DNA of 64,000 bases from Serratia plymuthica NBRC 102599 (GTDB taxonomy: Bacteria > Pseudomonadota > Gammaproteobacteria > Enterobacterales > Enterobacteriaceae): the NCBI RefSeq assembly GCF_001590925.1, contig NZ_BCTU01000013.1, positions 124,001 through 188,000 of the forward strand, in the 5' to 3' direction. The number at the start of each line of letters is the position of its first letter. The first letter of the stretch is position 1. This document shows, piece after piece, positions 18,777 to 26,823 of the stretch. The notes beneath the pieces are model-generated. The model worked only from the letters and a program-made list of their open reading frames with translations. It was not told the origin of the DNA and ran no database searches. The position numbers and the translations under genes are program-made.

Positions 18777-19283
18777 ATGCGTACTCAATCACTCTACAAA
18801 CCCCATTTCAGCCAGACCTCTTTTGCGGTGAACAATGCTGCGGAAAACTCGGATGCCGGTAAAGAAAATGGCCTTATCAGTGAACTTGTTTACAACGAGC
18901 ATCAACCCGCAGTGGCGCAACTATTGCTCCCCCTGTTGCAACAGTTAGGCAAACAGTCACGCTGGCTGTTATGGCTAACCCCACAACAAAAACTCAGTAG
19001 ATTGTGGTTACAGCAGTCTGGTTTGCCTGTCCATAAGGTCGTGCAACTGAGCCAAATCACTCCGCTTGCCACCGTTGAAGCGATGGAAAAGGCACTTCTG
19101 ACAGGTAACTACAGTGTGGTTCTCGGGTGGTTGCCCGATCTTACGGAAGAAGATCGTCTAAAATTACGGCGTGCAGCAGAATTGGGTCACGCTTATGGGT
19201 TCATTATGCGTCCACAACGTGACACAAACCCGACTCACGGACAGTGTTCCATGCTAAAAATTCAGTCTTCTTTGTATCATTAA
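18777..19283 (+). CDS. sulA: SulA, SOS cell-division inhibitor
   Basis: A 168 aa SulA that binds FtsZ and halts septation during the SOS response; Lon then degrades it. Family blocks are [42 protein letters not shown] and the C-terminal QSSLYH, the Lon-recognised tail. E. coli SulA is 169 aa. ATG 18777 is chosen over an upstream frame start at 18753, because that one lies inside the LexA box. Confidence 0.95.
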   Translation: MRTQSLYKPHFSQTSFAVNNAAENSDAGKENGLISELVYNEHQPAVAQLLLPLLQQLGKQSRWLLWLTPQQKLSRLWLQQSGLPVHKVVQLSQITPLATVEAMEKALLTGNYSVVLGWLPDLTEEDRLKLRRAAELGHAYGFIMRPQRDTNPTHGQCSMLKIQSSLYH

Positions 19284-19641
19284 GTAAATTTAGGATTTTT
19301 CCCATCATTTTTATCTCTTTGGGTGGGAACCTTTGATGGATCAGGTGCAAAGCGAGTGCCACTGCGGTTCCGAACGAAAAAATGCAGGCTAAACTGCCCC
19401 ATTTTTTACCGGTTAGTGTTAGTAAATATGTACGATTCTGCGTTTTTTTTTAGAGCTTTATCACATCACACTTGTAACTTTCGCGCCACGTTGTAGACTT
19501 TACATCGCCAAGGTTGCTCTATAACGCCAGAAAAACTGGCCGAGTAACAAACGAGGGCTCAAACCTTGGCGAAGGAATTTAACCAAGGGCTTAAAACAGC
19601 TTTAAAGCTCATTGCCTATTTGGATGATAACGAGGCGCAAA
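19284..19641 (+). promoter_or_regulatory. ompA promoter and long 5' leader with MicA target
   Basis: This 358-bp gap has no gene. The promoter TTGTAA (19472-19477), 16 bp, TAGACT (19494-19499) matches E. coli ompA, including the following TTTACATCGCCA. The leader is about 130 nt. Its last part, GGATGATAACGAGGCGC (19622-19638), is the region bound by the 5' end of the small RNA MicA in E. coli and is conserved, covering the ribosome site. Confidence 0.85.
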
Positions 19642-20721
19642 ATGAAAAAGACAGCTATCGCATTAGCAGTGGCACTGGCTGGTTTCGCTACCGTAGCGCA
19701 AGCCGCCCCAAAAGATAATACCTGGTACACCGGTGCTAAACTGGGCTGGTCCCAGTACCATGACACTGGTTTCTACGGCAACGGTTACCAGAATGGTATC
19801 GGCAATGGCCCGACCCATAAAGATCAACTGGGTGCTGGCGCGTTCCTGGGCTACCAGGCGAACCAATACCTGGGCTTCGAGCTGGGCTATGACTGGCTTG
19901 GCCGTATGCCTTACAAAGGCAGCGTGAACAACGGTGCTTTCAAAGCACAGGGCGTTCAACTGGCAGCTAAACTGAGCTACCCAATTGCTGACGATCTGGA
20001 TATCTACACTCGTCTGGGTGGTATGGTATGGCGTGCAGACTCCAAAGCTAACTACGGCAATGGCACTCGTCTGAGCGACCACGACACCGGCGTTTCTCCG
20101 CTGGCTGCAGTGGGTGTTGAATACGCACTGACCAAAAACTGGGCTACTCGCCTGGACTATCAGTTCGTTAGCAACATCGGCGATGCAGGTACTGTCGGCG
20201 CACGTCCAGACAACACCATGCTGAGCCTGGGTGTTTCTTACCGTTTCGGCCAGGATGATGTTGTTGCTCCAGTTGCTCCAGCACCAGCTCCGGCTCCAGT
20301 TGTTGAAACCAAGCGTTTCACTCTGAAGTCTGACGTGCTGTTCAACTTCAACAAATCTACTCTGAAAGCAGAAGGCCAACAGGCTCTGGACCAGCTGTAC
20401 ACCCAGCTGAGCTCCATGGATCCTAAAGACGGTTCTGTTGTAGTTCTGGGTTACACCGACGCAGTGGGTTCTGACCAGTACAACCAGAAACTGTCTGAAA
20501 AACGCGCACAAAGCGTTGTTGATTACCTGGTTTCTAAAGGTATCCCTTCAGACAAAATCTCCGCACGTGGTATGGGCGAAGCTGATTCCGTCACTGGCAA
20601 CACCTGTGGCTACAAAGCTGGCCGTGCTACTAAAGCGCAGATCGCTTGCCTGGCACCAGATCGTCGCGTAGAGATCGAAGTTAAAGGCATCAAAGACGTT
20701 GTGACTCAGCCACAGGGCTAA
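19642..20721 (+). CDS. ompA: OmpA outer-membrane protein
   Basis: A 359 aa precursor. The signal peptide (1-21, ending VAQA) is followed by an eight-strand beta barrel (about 22-200), a Pro-Ala linker ([12 protein letters not shown], about 210-221) and a C-terminal OmpA-like domain that binds peptidoglycan. The paired cysteines NTCGYKAG...IACLAPDRR are present. Surface loop 1 ([12 protein letters not shown]) is Gly/Asn-rich and loops are the variable part between species. I start at MKKTAIAL with GAGGCGC upstream, not at an earlier in-frame ATG in the leader. Codon use is strongly biased, as expected for an abundant protein. Confidence 0.98.
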   Translation: MKKTAIALAVALAGFATVAQAAPKDNTWYTGAKLGWSQYHDTGFYGNGYQNGIGNGPTHKDQLGAGAFLGYQANQYLGFELGYDWLGRMPYKGSVNNGAFKAQGVQLAAKLSYPIADDLDIYTRLGGMVWRADSKANYGNGTRLSDHDTGVSPLAAVGVEYALTKNWATRLDYQFVSNIGDAGTVGARPDNTMLSLGVSYRFGQDDVVAPVAPAPAPAPVVETKRFTLKSDVLFNFNKSTLKAEGQQALDQLYTQLSSMDPKDGSVVVLGYTDAVGSDQYNQKLSEKRAQSVVDYLVSKGIPSDKISARGMGEADSVTGNTCGYKAGRATKAQIACLAPDRRVEIEVKGIKDVVTQPQG

Positions 20722-20740
20722 GTTAAAACCTCTTAGTAAA

Positions 20741-20767
20741 AAACCCCGCAATGCGGGGTTTTTTTTC
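20741..20767 (+). terminator. ompA terminator
   Basis: AAACCCCGCA/TGCGGGGTTT stem followed by an uninterrupted T-run, 20 bp after the ompA stop. Confidence 0.95.
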
Positions 20768-20823
20768 GTCTATTAGCCAGTAAGTGTTGCAATGACGGCC
20801 TATTTTCTTACCAGACTGGTCGG

Positions 20824-21282
20824 TTACTCTTCGTCTTTACCGAGGATCGCTTTCAAATCCTGTTTCAGTAACGACATCTGACTGGCGTACTTCTCTTTAC
20901 GTTCGGCATCTTCGATCAGTTGCACTACTGTCTCTGACAGCGTCACCCCACGGCGACGGGCAAGCGCGGCCAGACGCTGCCAAACCAGAAACTCCAGATC
21001 GATAGATTTTTTACGCGTATGTTGATGTTCTGCGTTAAAATGACGTTTACGCCTTGCGCGGATAGTTTGCTTCATCCGGTTATCAAGCTCCGGATTCATA
21101 TGCCTGCTAATCCACGTCAGCACTTTTACCGGCTCGTTTTCCAGCTTAAGCAGCTCGTCAATGGCTTCCTGAGCTACGCTGTTTTCAATGTGGCGGGTAA
21201 TAGATTCACCTTCCCGGTGCTTTTTCACCAGGTATTTCCATTTCCAACCACTCTCCAGGTTTTCCAGTTGCTGATATTTCAT
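20824..21282 (-). CDS. matP: MatP, Ter macrodomain organiser
   Basis: A 152 aa protein that binds matS sites and condenses the terminus region, also linking it to the divisome through ZapB. It has the N-terminal helical domain, the ribbon-helix-helix segment ([21 protein letters not shown]) and a C-terminal coiled coil. E. coli MatP is 150 aa. It is divergent from ycbZ, with which it shares a 188-bp spacer. Confidence 0.96.
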   Translation of the reverse strand: MKYQQLENLESGWKWKYLVKKHREGESITRHIENSVAQEAIDELLKLENEPVKVLTWISRHMNPELDNRMKQTIRARRKRHFNAEHQHTRKKSIDLEFLVWQRLAALARRRGVTLSETVVQLIEDAERKEKYASQMSLLKQDLKAILGKDEE

Positions 21283-21450
21283 CTTGAACTCTTCAGTGAC
21301 CGCGTAACTTTATTAAGCATAACAGCTTTGCGCCGAATTTCCCCGGCAATTACGCCCTCTTTTAGACTGTTTTTTGCACAGTCATCGCGCGATGTCAAAC
21401 TCCCTGATACCAACAGTGACTCTGTATGTATCAAGCTGGCGTTATTCTTG

Positions 21451-21456
21451 TATAAT
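21451..21456 (+). promoter_or_regulatory. -10 element before ycbZ
   Basis: A consensus TATAAT preceded by TTG; no good -35 at 16-18 bp. Transcription would begin near 21463, only about 8 nt before the TTG at 21471. Confidence 0.5.
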
Positions 21457-21470
21457 CGCCCTTTCCCTTT

Positions 21471-23243
21471 TTGACGATTGCATCTAACACTTTGACCAAT
21501 AACCGACTTGAATGGCAATCTCTGTTGCCGGACGTTACGCCTTATCAAGCGATATTTGATACCGCTGCTCAATTGGCACCAGTGTCCTTTGCCTCTATTC
21601 AGCCTCGGCTGGAAAATGCACTGACACTGTTTTGCCACCCACAGTCGCCACCGCGTTTCATGTTGCTGAAAGCGCAGGAAACCCGCGAATATCTGGCATT
21701 GATTGCCCGTGCGGTTGAGCCATTGCAGCCACAGAACACTGCGTTCAAAGGCAGCCATTATGTGATCCACGGCAGCAAGATAAACGTAGAGCCTGCTCGT
21801 CAGGGCGATGAGCCCTTTGCCGCCGGTGGTGCCTGCGTGTTTCAGGAATGGGTGGAGCCGGAGCAACTGTTTGGCTGTGTCAGAATTCATAATGATGAGA
21901 TCTCGCTGCAGCCGGGCTTGGTGCATCAGGCCAACGGCGGCGTACTGATCCTGTCGGCACGTTCTCTGCTGGCCCAGCCGCTGCTATGGCTGCGATTGAA
22001 GCAAATGATCACCCAACGCCAGTTCCATTGGGTTTCTCCTGATGAAACGCGCCCACTTCCGGTCACTATTCCACCGATGCCGCTTGAGCTGCGTCTGATC
22101 GTGGTTGGCGATCGTCACGGTCTTGCCGATTTCCATGATATCGAACCGGAACTTAGCGAGCAGGCCGTCTACGGCGAATACGAAGATGACCTGCAGCTCA
22201 CCGAAGCCGAGGATATGGTGCAATGGTGCAGCTACGTCAATACCGTTATCGATGAACAACAACTGCCATCGCTGGCGGCGGATGCCTGGCCCCCATTGAT
22301 GATACAAGCTGTGCGCTACAGTGGCGATCAGGGCAACCTGCCGCTTTCACCGCTCTGGATCGGCCAGCAACTTTCTGAAGCGGCACTGTATGCCGAAGAA
22401 GAAAGTATTACAGCCAAAGCCTTTGAAGCTGCTTTGAATGCGCGCGAGTGGCGCGAAAGCTACCTCGCCGAACGGATGCAAGATGAGATCGAGCTGGGTC
22501 AAATTCTGATTGAGACCGAAGGCGAAGTTGTCGGCCAGATCAACGGGCTCTCCGTGCTGGAATACCCTGGGCATCCGCGCAGCTTCGGCGAACCTTCCCG
22601 CATCAGTTGCGTTGTGCATCTTGGCGACGGCGAATTTACCGACGTTGAGCGTAAGGCCGAGCTTGGCGGTAACCTGCATGCCAAAGGCATGATGATTATG
22701 CAGGCGTTTCTGATTTCCGAGCTGGAACTGGATCAGCCGCTGCCCTTCTCCGCTTCAATCGTGTTTGAGCAATCCTACGGTGAAGTAGATGGCGATAGCG
22801 CCTCGCTGGCCGAGCTGTGTGCCTTAATCAGTGCGTTGTCGCTTCAACCGATCACCCAGCAGATTGCGGTAACCGGCTCAGTCGATCAATTCGGCAATGT
22901 GCAGCCGATTGGCGGCGTCAACGAGAAGATCGAAGGCTTTTTTGAAGTTTGCCAGCGTCGCGGTTTGACGGGCAAACAGGGCATCATTCTGCCGGCAACT
23001 AACGTGCGTCACCTGTGTCTGCGCCAGGATGTGGTCGATGCGGTGCGCGAAGGGCAATTCCATCTGTGGGCCGTCGACAGCGCCGCAGAAGCCTTGCCAT
23101 TACTCACCGGTTACCCCTACTCTGATGAACAGCAACCGAATCTGTTAGCTGCTATTCAGGAACGAATTGCGCAGGTGAATCCGCAGGAACGTCGGCGCTG
23201 GCCATGGCCGTTTCGTTGGCTTAACTGGTTCAACCACGGCTGA
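21471..23243 (+). CDS. ycbZ: YcbZ, LonB-like ATP-independent protease
   Basis: A 590 aa Lon-related protein with a C-terminal S16 protease domain: Ser in VDGDSASLAEL and Lys in the following GGVNEKIEGFFE region form the Ser-Lys dyad. The N-terminal part has no intact Walker A, as in E. coli YcbZ (586 aa). The start is unusual. No ATG is available; TTG 21471 (MTIAS) and TTG 21492 (MTNNRLEW) both fit, and the second aligns without gaps to E. coli. Neither has a ribosome site. The stop codon lies inside the FadR site of fabA. Confidence 0.9.
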   Translation: MTIASNTLTNNRLEWQSLLPDVTPYQAIFDTAAQLAPVSFASIQPRLENALTLFCHPQSPPRFMLLKAQETREYLALIARAVEPLQPQNTAFKGSHYVIHGSKINVEPARQGDEPFAAGGACVFQEWVEPEQLFGCVRIHNDEISLQPGLVHQANGGVLILSARSLLAQPLLWLRLKQMITQRQFHWVSPDETRPLPVTIPPMPLELRLIVVGDRHGLADFHDIEPELSEQAVYGEYEDDLQLTEAEDMVQWCSYVNTVIDEQQLPSLAADAWPPLMIQAVRYSGDQGNLPLSPLWIGQQLSEAALYAEEESITAKAFEAALNAREWRESYLAERMQDEIELGQILIETEGEVVGQINGLSVLEYPGHPRSFGEPSRISCVVHLGDGEFTDVERKAELGGNLHAKGMMIMQAFLISELELDQPLPFSASIVFEQSYGEVDGDSASLAELCALISALSLQPITQQIAVTGSVDQFGNVQPIGGVNEKIEGFFEVCQRRGLTGKQGIILPATNVRHLCLRQDVVDAVREGQFHLWAVDSAAEALPLLTGYPYSDEQQPNLLAAIQERIAQVNPQERRRWPWPFRWLNWFNHG

Positions 23244-23278
23244 TCGGACTTGTTCAGCGTACACGTGTTAGCTAATCT
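23238..23278 (+). promoter_or_regulatory. fabA promoter with FadR and FabR operators
   Basis: TTGTTC (23250-23255), 17 bp, TAATCT (23273-23278). A FadR site (CTGATCGGACTTGTTCA, 23240-23256) covers the -35, where FadR activates in E. coli. A FabR palindrome (AGCGTACACGTGTTAGCT, 23256-23273) fills the spacer, where FabR represses. Both match the E. coli fabA region nearly base for base. Confidence 0.9.
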
Positions 23279-23311
23279 GCGTCCTTCAATAAAATAAGGC
23301 TTACTGAGAAC

Positions 23312-23830
23312 ATGGTAGAAAAACGCGACTCCTATACGAAAGAAGACCTCGAAGCATCCGGCCGTGGCGAGCTGTTTGGCGCCGGTGGCCCGCCGTTGCC
23401 GGCAGGTAACATGTTGATGATGGACCGCGTGGTCAAGATGACCGAAGACGGTGGCTCCCACAACAAGGGTTATGTGGAAGCGGAACTGGATATCAATCCG
23501 GACCTATGGTTCTTTGGTTGCCACTTTATCGGCGATCCCGTGATGCCAGGCTGCCTGGGTCTGGACGCAATGTGGCAGCTGGTAGGTTTCTATCTCGGCT
23601 GGTTGGGTGGCGAAGGTAAAGGCCGTGCGTTGGGCGTGGGTGAAGTGAAATTCACCGGCCAGGTACTGCCAACCGCGAAGAAAGTCACCTACCGCATTAA
23701 CTTCAAACGTGTTATCACCCGTAAACTGATTATGGGTGTGGCTGATGGTGAAGTGCTGGTCGATGGCCAGGTCATTTATACCGCCAGCGATCTGAAAGTG
23801 GGCCTGTTCAAGGACACTGCTGCGTTCTAA
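23312..23830 (+). CDS. fabA: FabA, 3-hydroxydecanoyl-ACP dehydratase/isomerase
   Basis: A 172 aa hot-dog-fold enzyme that dehydrates 3-hydroxydecanoyl-ACP and isomerises the product to the cis-3 form, the branch point for unsaturated fatty acids. Catalytic His71 (FGCHFIGDP) and Asp85 (GCLGLDAMW) are conserved, counting the initiator Met. Length equals E. coli FabA (172). AAGGCTTACTGAGAAC precedes the ATG. Confidence 0.98.
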   Translation: MVEKRDSYTKEDLEASGRGELFGAGGPPLPAGNMLMMDRVVKMTEDGGSHNKGYVEAELDINPDLWFFGCHFIGDPVMPGCLGLDAMWQLVGFYLGWLGGEGKGRALGVGEVKFTGQVLPTAKKVTYRINFKRVITRKLIMGVADGEVLVDGQVIYTASDLKVGLFKDTAAF

Positions 23831-23838
23831 TCGCAGTG

Positions 23839-23870
23839 ACGGCGGCCCTTCCCGGCCGCCGTTTGTTTTT
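23839..23870 (+). terminator. fabA terminator
   Basis: ACGGCGGCC/GGCCGCCGT perfect 9-bp stem, 6-base loop, then TTGTTTTT. Confidence 0.93.
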
Positions 23871-23921
23871 CCCGCCGTTATCTTGTCGTGATCTGTAAAG
23901 CTCGCGTTCATAACGGCCAAC

Positions 23922-23948
23922 AAGTTACTACAATTATTGTAGTTACTT
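23922..23948. promoter_or_regulatory. 27-bp palindrome before the HxlR-type gene (candidate operator)
   Basis: Arms AAGTTACTACAAT and ATTGTAGTTACTT around one central base; 12 of 13 positions pair, including a perfect inner 8 bp. It ends 12 bp before the ATG of the HxlR-type regulator. HxlR proteins bind as dimers to such palindromes and often control their own gene, so autoregulation is likely by inference. Confidence 0.65.
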
Positions 23949-23960
23949 AAGAGGTGTGCC

Positions 23961-24488
23961 ATGCAAAGAACCCGTTTTGATAACATGCCATGCCCGGTAG
24001 CACGCTCGCTGGATCGCGTCGGCGAATGGTGGAGCATCCTGATACTTCGCGATGCGTTTCATGGGTTGTCGAAGTTTGATGAATTCCAGCAAAGCCTCGG
24101 CCTTTCACCCACCATACTGACTCGCCGCCTAAAATATCTGGTGGAAAGCGGCATTTTTCATAAACAACGTTATCAGACGCGGCCGGTGCGCCATGAATAT
24201 TTGCTCACCGAACGTGGCCAGGATTTTTTCCCGGTGCTGGCAGCTCTGTTTCACTGGGGCAACACCCACCTGGCCGATGAAGGCATTACCGCCGAACTGG
24301 TCGATCGCCGTACCGGGCAACCGATATGCGTGCAACTGGTCGACAGCGTCACCCGGCAACCGATCGCATTGCATAACATCACTTTAGCGCCAGGACCGGC
24401 GGCAACCGACGGTATACGTCGGCGCTCAGCCCTGATGCAACAAAATCATTCTGCATTACCCCCCGAATTATCCAAGGAGTCACTATGA
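23961..24488 (+). CDS. HxlR-family transcriptional regulator
   Basis: A 175 aa protein with an N-terminal HxlR (DUF24) winged-helix domain: CPVARSLDRVGEWWSILILR, then LGLSPTILTRRLKYLVESG as the recognition region, and YLLTERG in the wing. Cys11 near the N terminus is where redox- or electrophile-sensing members keep their reactive Cys. The C-terminal 60 residues (from about 115) extend beyond most HxlR proteins. The stop overlaps the next gene's start (4 bp), so the pair is one unit. It is absent from the equivalent E. coli locus. Confidence 0.88.
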   Translation: MQRTRFDNMPCPVARSLDRVGEWWSILILRDAFHGLSKFDEFQQSLGLSPTILTRRLKYLVESGIFHKQRYQTRPVRHEYLLTERGQDFFPVLAALFHWGNTHLADEGITAELVDRRTGQPICVQLVDSVTRQPIALHNITLAPGPAATDGIRRRSALMQQNHSALPPELSKESL

Positions 24489-25759
24489 ACAGTCGTCGTA
24501 TAGTCATTACCGGCATGGGCGCCGTTTCACCACTGGGATGCGGCGTAGAGGCTATCTGGCAGCGCCTGCTAAATGGCCAGTCGGGCATTCGTCCGCTTCC
24601 GGAAGCGATCGTGGCCGACCTGCAGGTAAAAATCGGTGGTCAGGTTCCTACGCTGGAACAGGATGCCGAAGCGGGCTTTGATCCCGACCTTTCCGTGGCG
24701 CCGAAAGACCAGAAAAAAATGGACCGCTTTATTCTGTTCGCCATGGCAGCGGCCGATGAAGCGATCCGCCAAGCGGGCTGGGTTGCGGATACGGAAGAGA
24801 AACAAGAACGCACCGCAACCGTGATTGCCTCTGGCATCGGCGGTTTCCCGGCGATTGCCCACGCGGTGCGCACCACCGACAGCCGCGGTGCCAAACGCCT
24901 GTCGCCATTTACCATTCCCTCCTTCCTGGTTAACCTGGCCGCCGGCCACGTCTCGATTAAACACCAGTTCAAGGGCCCGATTGGCGCCCCCGTTACCGCT
25001 TGTGCAGCGGGCGTACAGGCCATCGGCGACGCAGTACGTATGATTCGTAACGATGAGGCTGACATCGCGCTGTGTGGCGGTACAGAGGCCGCTATCGACA
25101 CCGTCAGCCTGGGGGGCTTCGCAGCCGCGCGCGCCATGTCCACTACACCGCCAGAAGCGGCAGAAAAAGCGTCGCGGCCTTTCGACAGTGCTCGTGACGG
25201 CTTTGTCATGGGCGAAGGCGCCGGTATGCTGGTCATAGAAACGCTGGAACATGCGCTGGCCCGCGGAGCAACACCGCTGGCGGAGATTGTCGGTTACGGC
25301 ACCAGTGCGGACGCCTACCACATGACCTCAGGCGCAGAAGATGGCGATGGCGCCTACCGTGCAATGAAAATTGCCTTGAAACAGGCAGGTGTCTCACCCG
25401 AACAGATCCAGCATCTGAACGCCCACGCTACATCAACACCAGTGGGCGATCTGGGGGAAATCAACGCGATTAAACACCTGTTCGGTACCGACGGCGGCGT
25501 GGCGGTGACCTCAACCAAATCAGCGACCGGCCATTTACTGGGTGCCGCCGGCGGGCTGGAAACCATCTTTACTGCGCTGGCACTACGCGATCAGATCGCA
25601 CCGGCCACGCTGAATCTGGATAATCCGGATCCGGCAGCCGAGGGGCTACATCTGGTGGCGAAAAAAGCGCAGCCTATGACCATCAACTATGCGCTGTCGA
25701 ACGGTTTTGGTTTTGGTGGGGTAAATGCGAGTATCTTGCTGAAACGTTGGCAGGGCTAA
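24485..25759 (+). CDS. FabF-like 3-oxoacyl-ACP synthase (KAS II type)
   Basis: A 424 aa ketoacyl synthase with the FabF start RRIVITGMGAVSPLG and a complete Cys-His-His set: Cys173 (VTACAAG), His314 (NAHATSTPVGD) and His350 (KSATGHLLGAAGG). It would condense malonyl-ACP with an acyl-ACP. The housekeeping fabF normally lies beside acpP, so this is probably a second copy. It is translationally coupled to the HxlR-type regulator and lies 650 bp downstream of fabA, behind a terminator. A role in fatty-acid adjustment is plausible; a role in a specialised lipid is the alternative. Confidence 0.88.
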   Translation: MNSRRIVITGMGAVSPLGCGVEAIWQRLLNGQSGIRPLPEAIVADLQVKIGGQVPTLEQDAEAGFDPDLSVAPKDQKKMDRFILFAMAAADEAIRQAGWVADTEEKQERTATVIASGIGGFPAIAHAVRTTDSRGAKRLSPFTIPSFLVNLAAGHVSIKHQFKGPIGAPVTACAAGVQAIGDAVRMIRNDEADIALCGGTEAAIDTVSLGGFAAARAMSTTPPEAAEKASRPFDSARDGFVMGEGAGMLVIETLEHALARGATPLAEIVGYGTSADAYHMTSGAEDGDGAYRAMKIALKQAGVSPEQIQHLNAHATSTPVGDLGEINAIKHLFGTDGGVAVTSTKSATGHLLGAAGGLETIFTALALRDQIAPATLNLDNPDPAAEGLHLVAKKAQPMTINYALSNGFGFGGVNASILLKRWQG

Positions 25760-25774
25760 TACGACTTAAACAAA

Positions 25775-25807
25775 AACCTCCGCCTTGAGCGGAGGTTGTT
25801 CCTTTTT
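25775..25807 (+). terminator. Terminator of the hxlR-fabF2 unit
   Basis: AACCTCCGC/GCGGAGGTT stem with a 5-base loop, followed by TGTTCCTTTTT. Confidence 0.85.
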
Positions 25808-25822
25808 ATGACAGGGAGCCGC

Positions 25823-25993
25823 TTAAGCGGTCACAGCCCTGTCTTCCATGGCTTCTCGCCAACCTCCCAGCCATTGAGACCGGCTGTCCACAGTTGTTTT
25901 ATAAGGACAAAGATCTTTCGGATGTCCTAAAATACCTGCCTGATAACCTTTCGAATGCGCCCTTTCCAGACGATCGCGTTTCTGTCTCTTCAT
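25823..25993 (-). CDS. rmf: Ribosome modulation factor
   Basis: A 56 aa basic protein that dimerises 70S ribosomes into inactive 100S particles in stationary phase. I translated it directly: it begins MKRQKRDRLERAH and contains CPYKT and RSQWLGGWREAMEDR, nearly identical in layout to E. coli RMF (55 aa). Position next to the pqi genes matches E. coli. The ribosome site is GAGGC just upstream of the ATG. Confidence 0.96.
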   Translation of the reverse strand: MKRQKRDRLERAHSKGYQAGILGHPKDLCPYKTTVDSRSQWLGGWREAMEDRAVTA

Positions 25994-26191
25994 GCCTCGT
26001 TTCCCTCACTTTTTGGTCAGTTGGAAAGAAAACAATGGCTGCTTTTTGTGCAACCACATATAAGCAATAGCGCTAAATGAAGGGAAGATCAATGCGCAAA
26101 ATTCACGCCAATGTCATATTTGTGAGCTACGCCCGCAGAATTGGCTAAGTGGCTGATATGCTGGATAACAGGATAATTCATTGAAATGAAA
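25994..26191. other. rmf upstream region, no certain gene
   Basis: AT-rich spacer holding the rmf promoter on the minus strand. An 18-codon frame on + (26092-26148, starting MRKIHANVIF) has GAAGGGAAGA ahead of it, but nothing else supports it as a gene. Confidence 0.4.
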
Positions 26192-26241
26192 TAAAAATCC
26201 CTCCCGGAGAAAAGTTTTAATATCTCTCGCCGGAAGGGATT
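26192..26241 (-). terminator. Terminator of the pqiABC genes
   Basis: On the minus strand AATCCCTTCCGGCGAGA pairs with TCTCCGGGAGGGATT (one bulge and one mismatch), followed by TTTTATTT. It begins 25 bp after the pqiC stop. Confidence 0.8.
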
Positions 26242-26265
26242 AGACCGTTTTAGTACAAATTATGA

Positions 26266-26823
26266 CTAAAAACGTCCCGCCTGGGAGGCGATAGCCTGGG
26301 CTTCCTGCTGCCACCCCTGCGCCAACGTACGCACCAGTGCGTCGTAGCCGTCCTCGCCCTGTTTCAATTCCAGGCTGAACGGCCGTTTGGTCAGATTGCC
26401 CTGATGATTCAGCACCCACTCGCCACGGATAATCGCTTTGCCGTCAAAGCGGCCGTGGAAGCCGCTGACAGTGACATTAAGCACATCCTGCTCGCTGCTC
26501 ATCGGCTGAGAAGACACCACCCACCCTGGCAGCGCGCTGCTCAGGTTGGTAACCAGCGTCTGCTGCAGTTGTTGATCGAGCGGGCTGGCCCACAGGTTGT
26601 TCTGAGCTATCACGTACTGCACGTCATTGGTCTGGTAAACCACACCGTTCTGCGCCAGGTAATCCGCCACGCTGACGTGTTCCAACCACAGCTGACGCGT
26701 CGCAGCGCCGGTACTGACCGGCGCCGACACACCCAGCGCCGGCAGTTGGTAGTAGGTTTTTTGTGGTGTGCTGCTACAGGCGCTGAGTAACAGCGCCATG
26801 GCTACCGGAATCCATTTCATCAT
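26266..26823 (-). CDS. pqiC: PqiC, outer-membrane lipoprotein of the Pqi lipid-transport system
   Basis: A 185 aa lipoprotein; the signal peptide ends in the lipobox LLSAC, with Cys at residue 16. It belongs to the ABC-type transport auxiliary family (formerly YmbA) and anchors the PqiB needle to the outer membrane. The residue after Cys is Ser, so export to the outer membrane is expected. The start overlaps the pqiB stop by 4 bp. Length is close to E. coli PqiC (187). Confidence 0.94.
   Translation of the reverse strand: MMKWIPVAMALLLSACSSTPQKTYYQLPALGVSAPVSTGAATRQLWLEHVSVADYLAQNGVVYQTNDVQYVIAQNNLWASPLDQQLQQTLVTNLSSALPGWVVSSQPMSSEQDVLNVTVSGFHGRFDGKAIIRGEWVLNHQGNLTKRPFSLELKQGEDGYDALVRTLAQGWQQEAQAIASQAGRF

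Noticed and set aside
20934-20946. matS-like sequence CTGACAGCGTCAC inside matP
   Set aside because: One mismatch from GTGACRNYGTCAC. By a rough count one such near-match is not surprising in 64 kb, so it is not evidence of a real matS site.
24485-25759. FabF-like gene as the housekeeping fabF
   Set aside because: Housekeeping fabF normally lies with acpP and fabG; here it is paired with an HxlR regulator, so a second copy is the better reading, although the full genome is needed to be certain.
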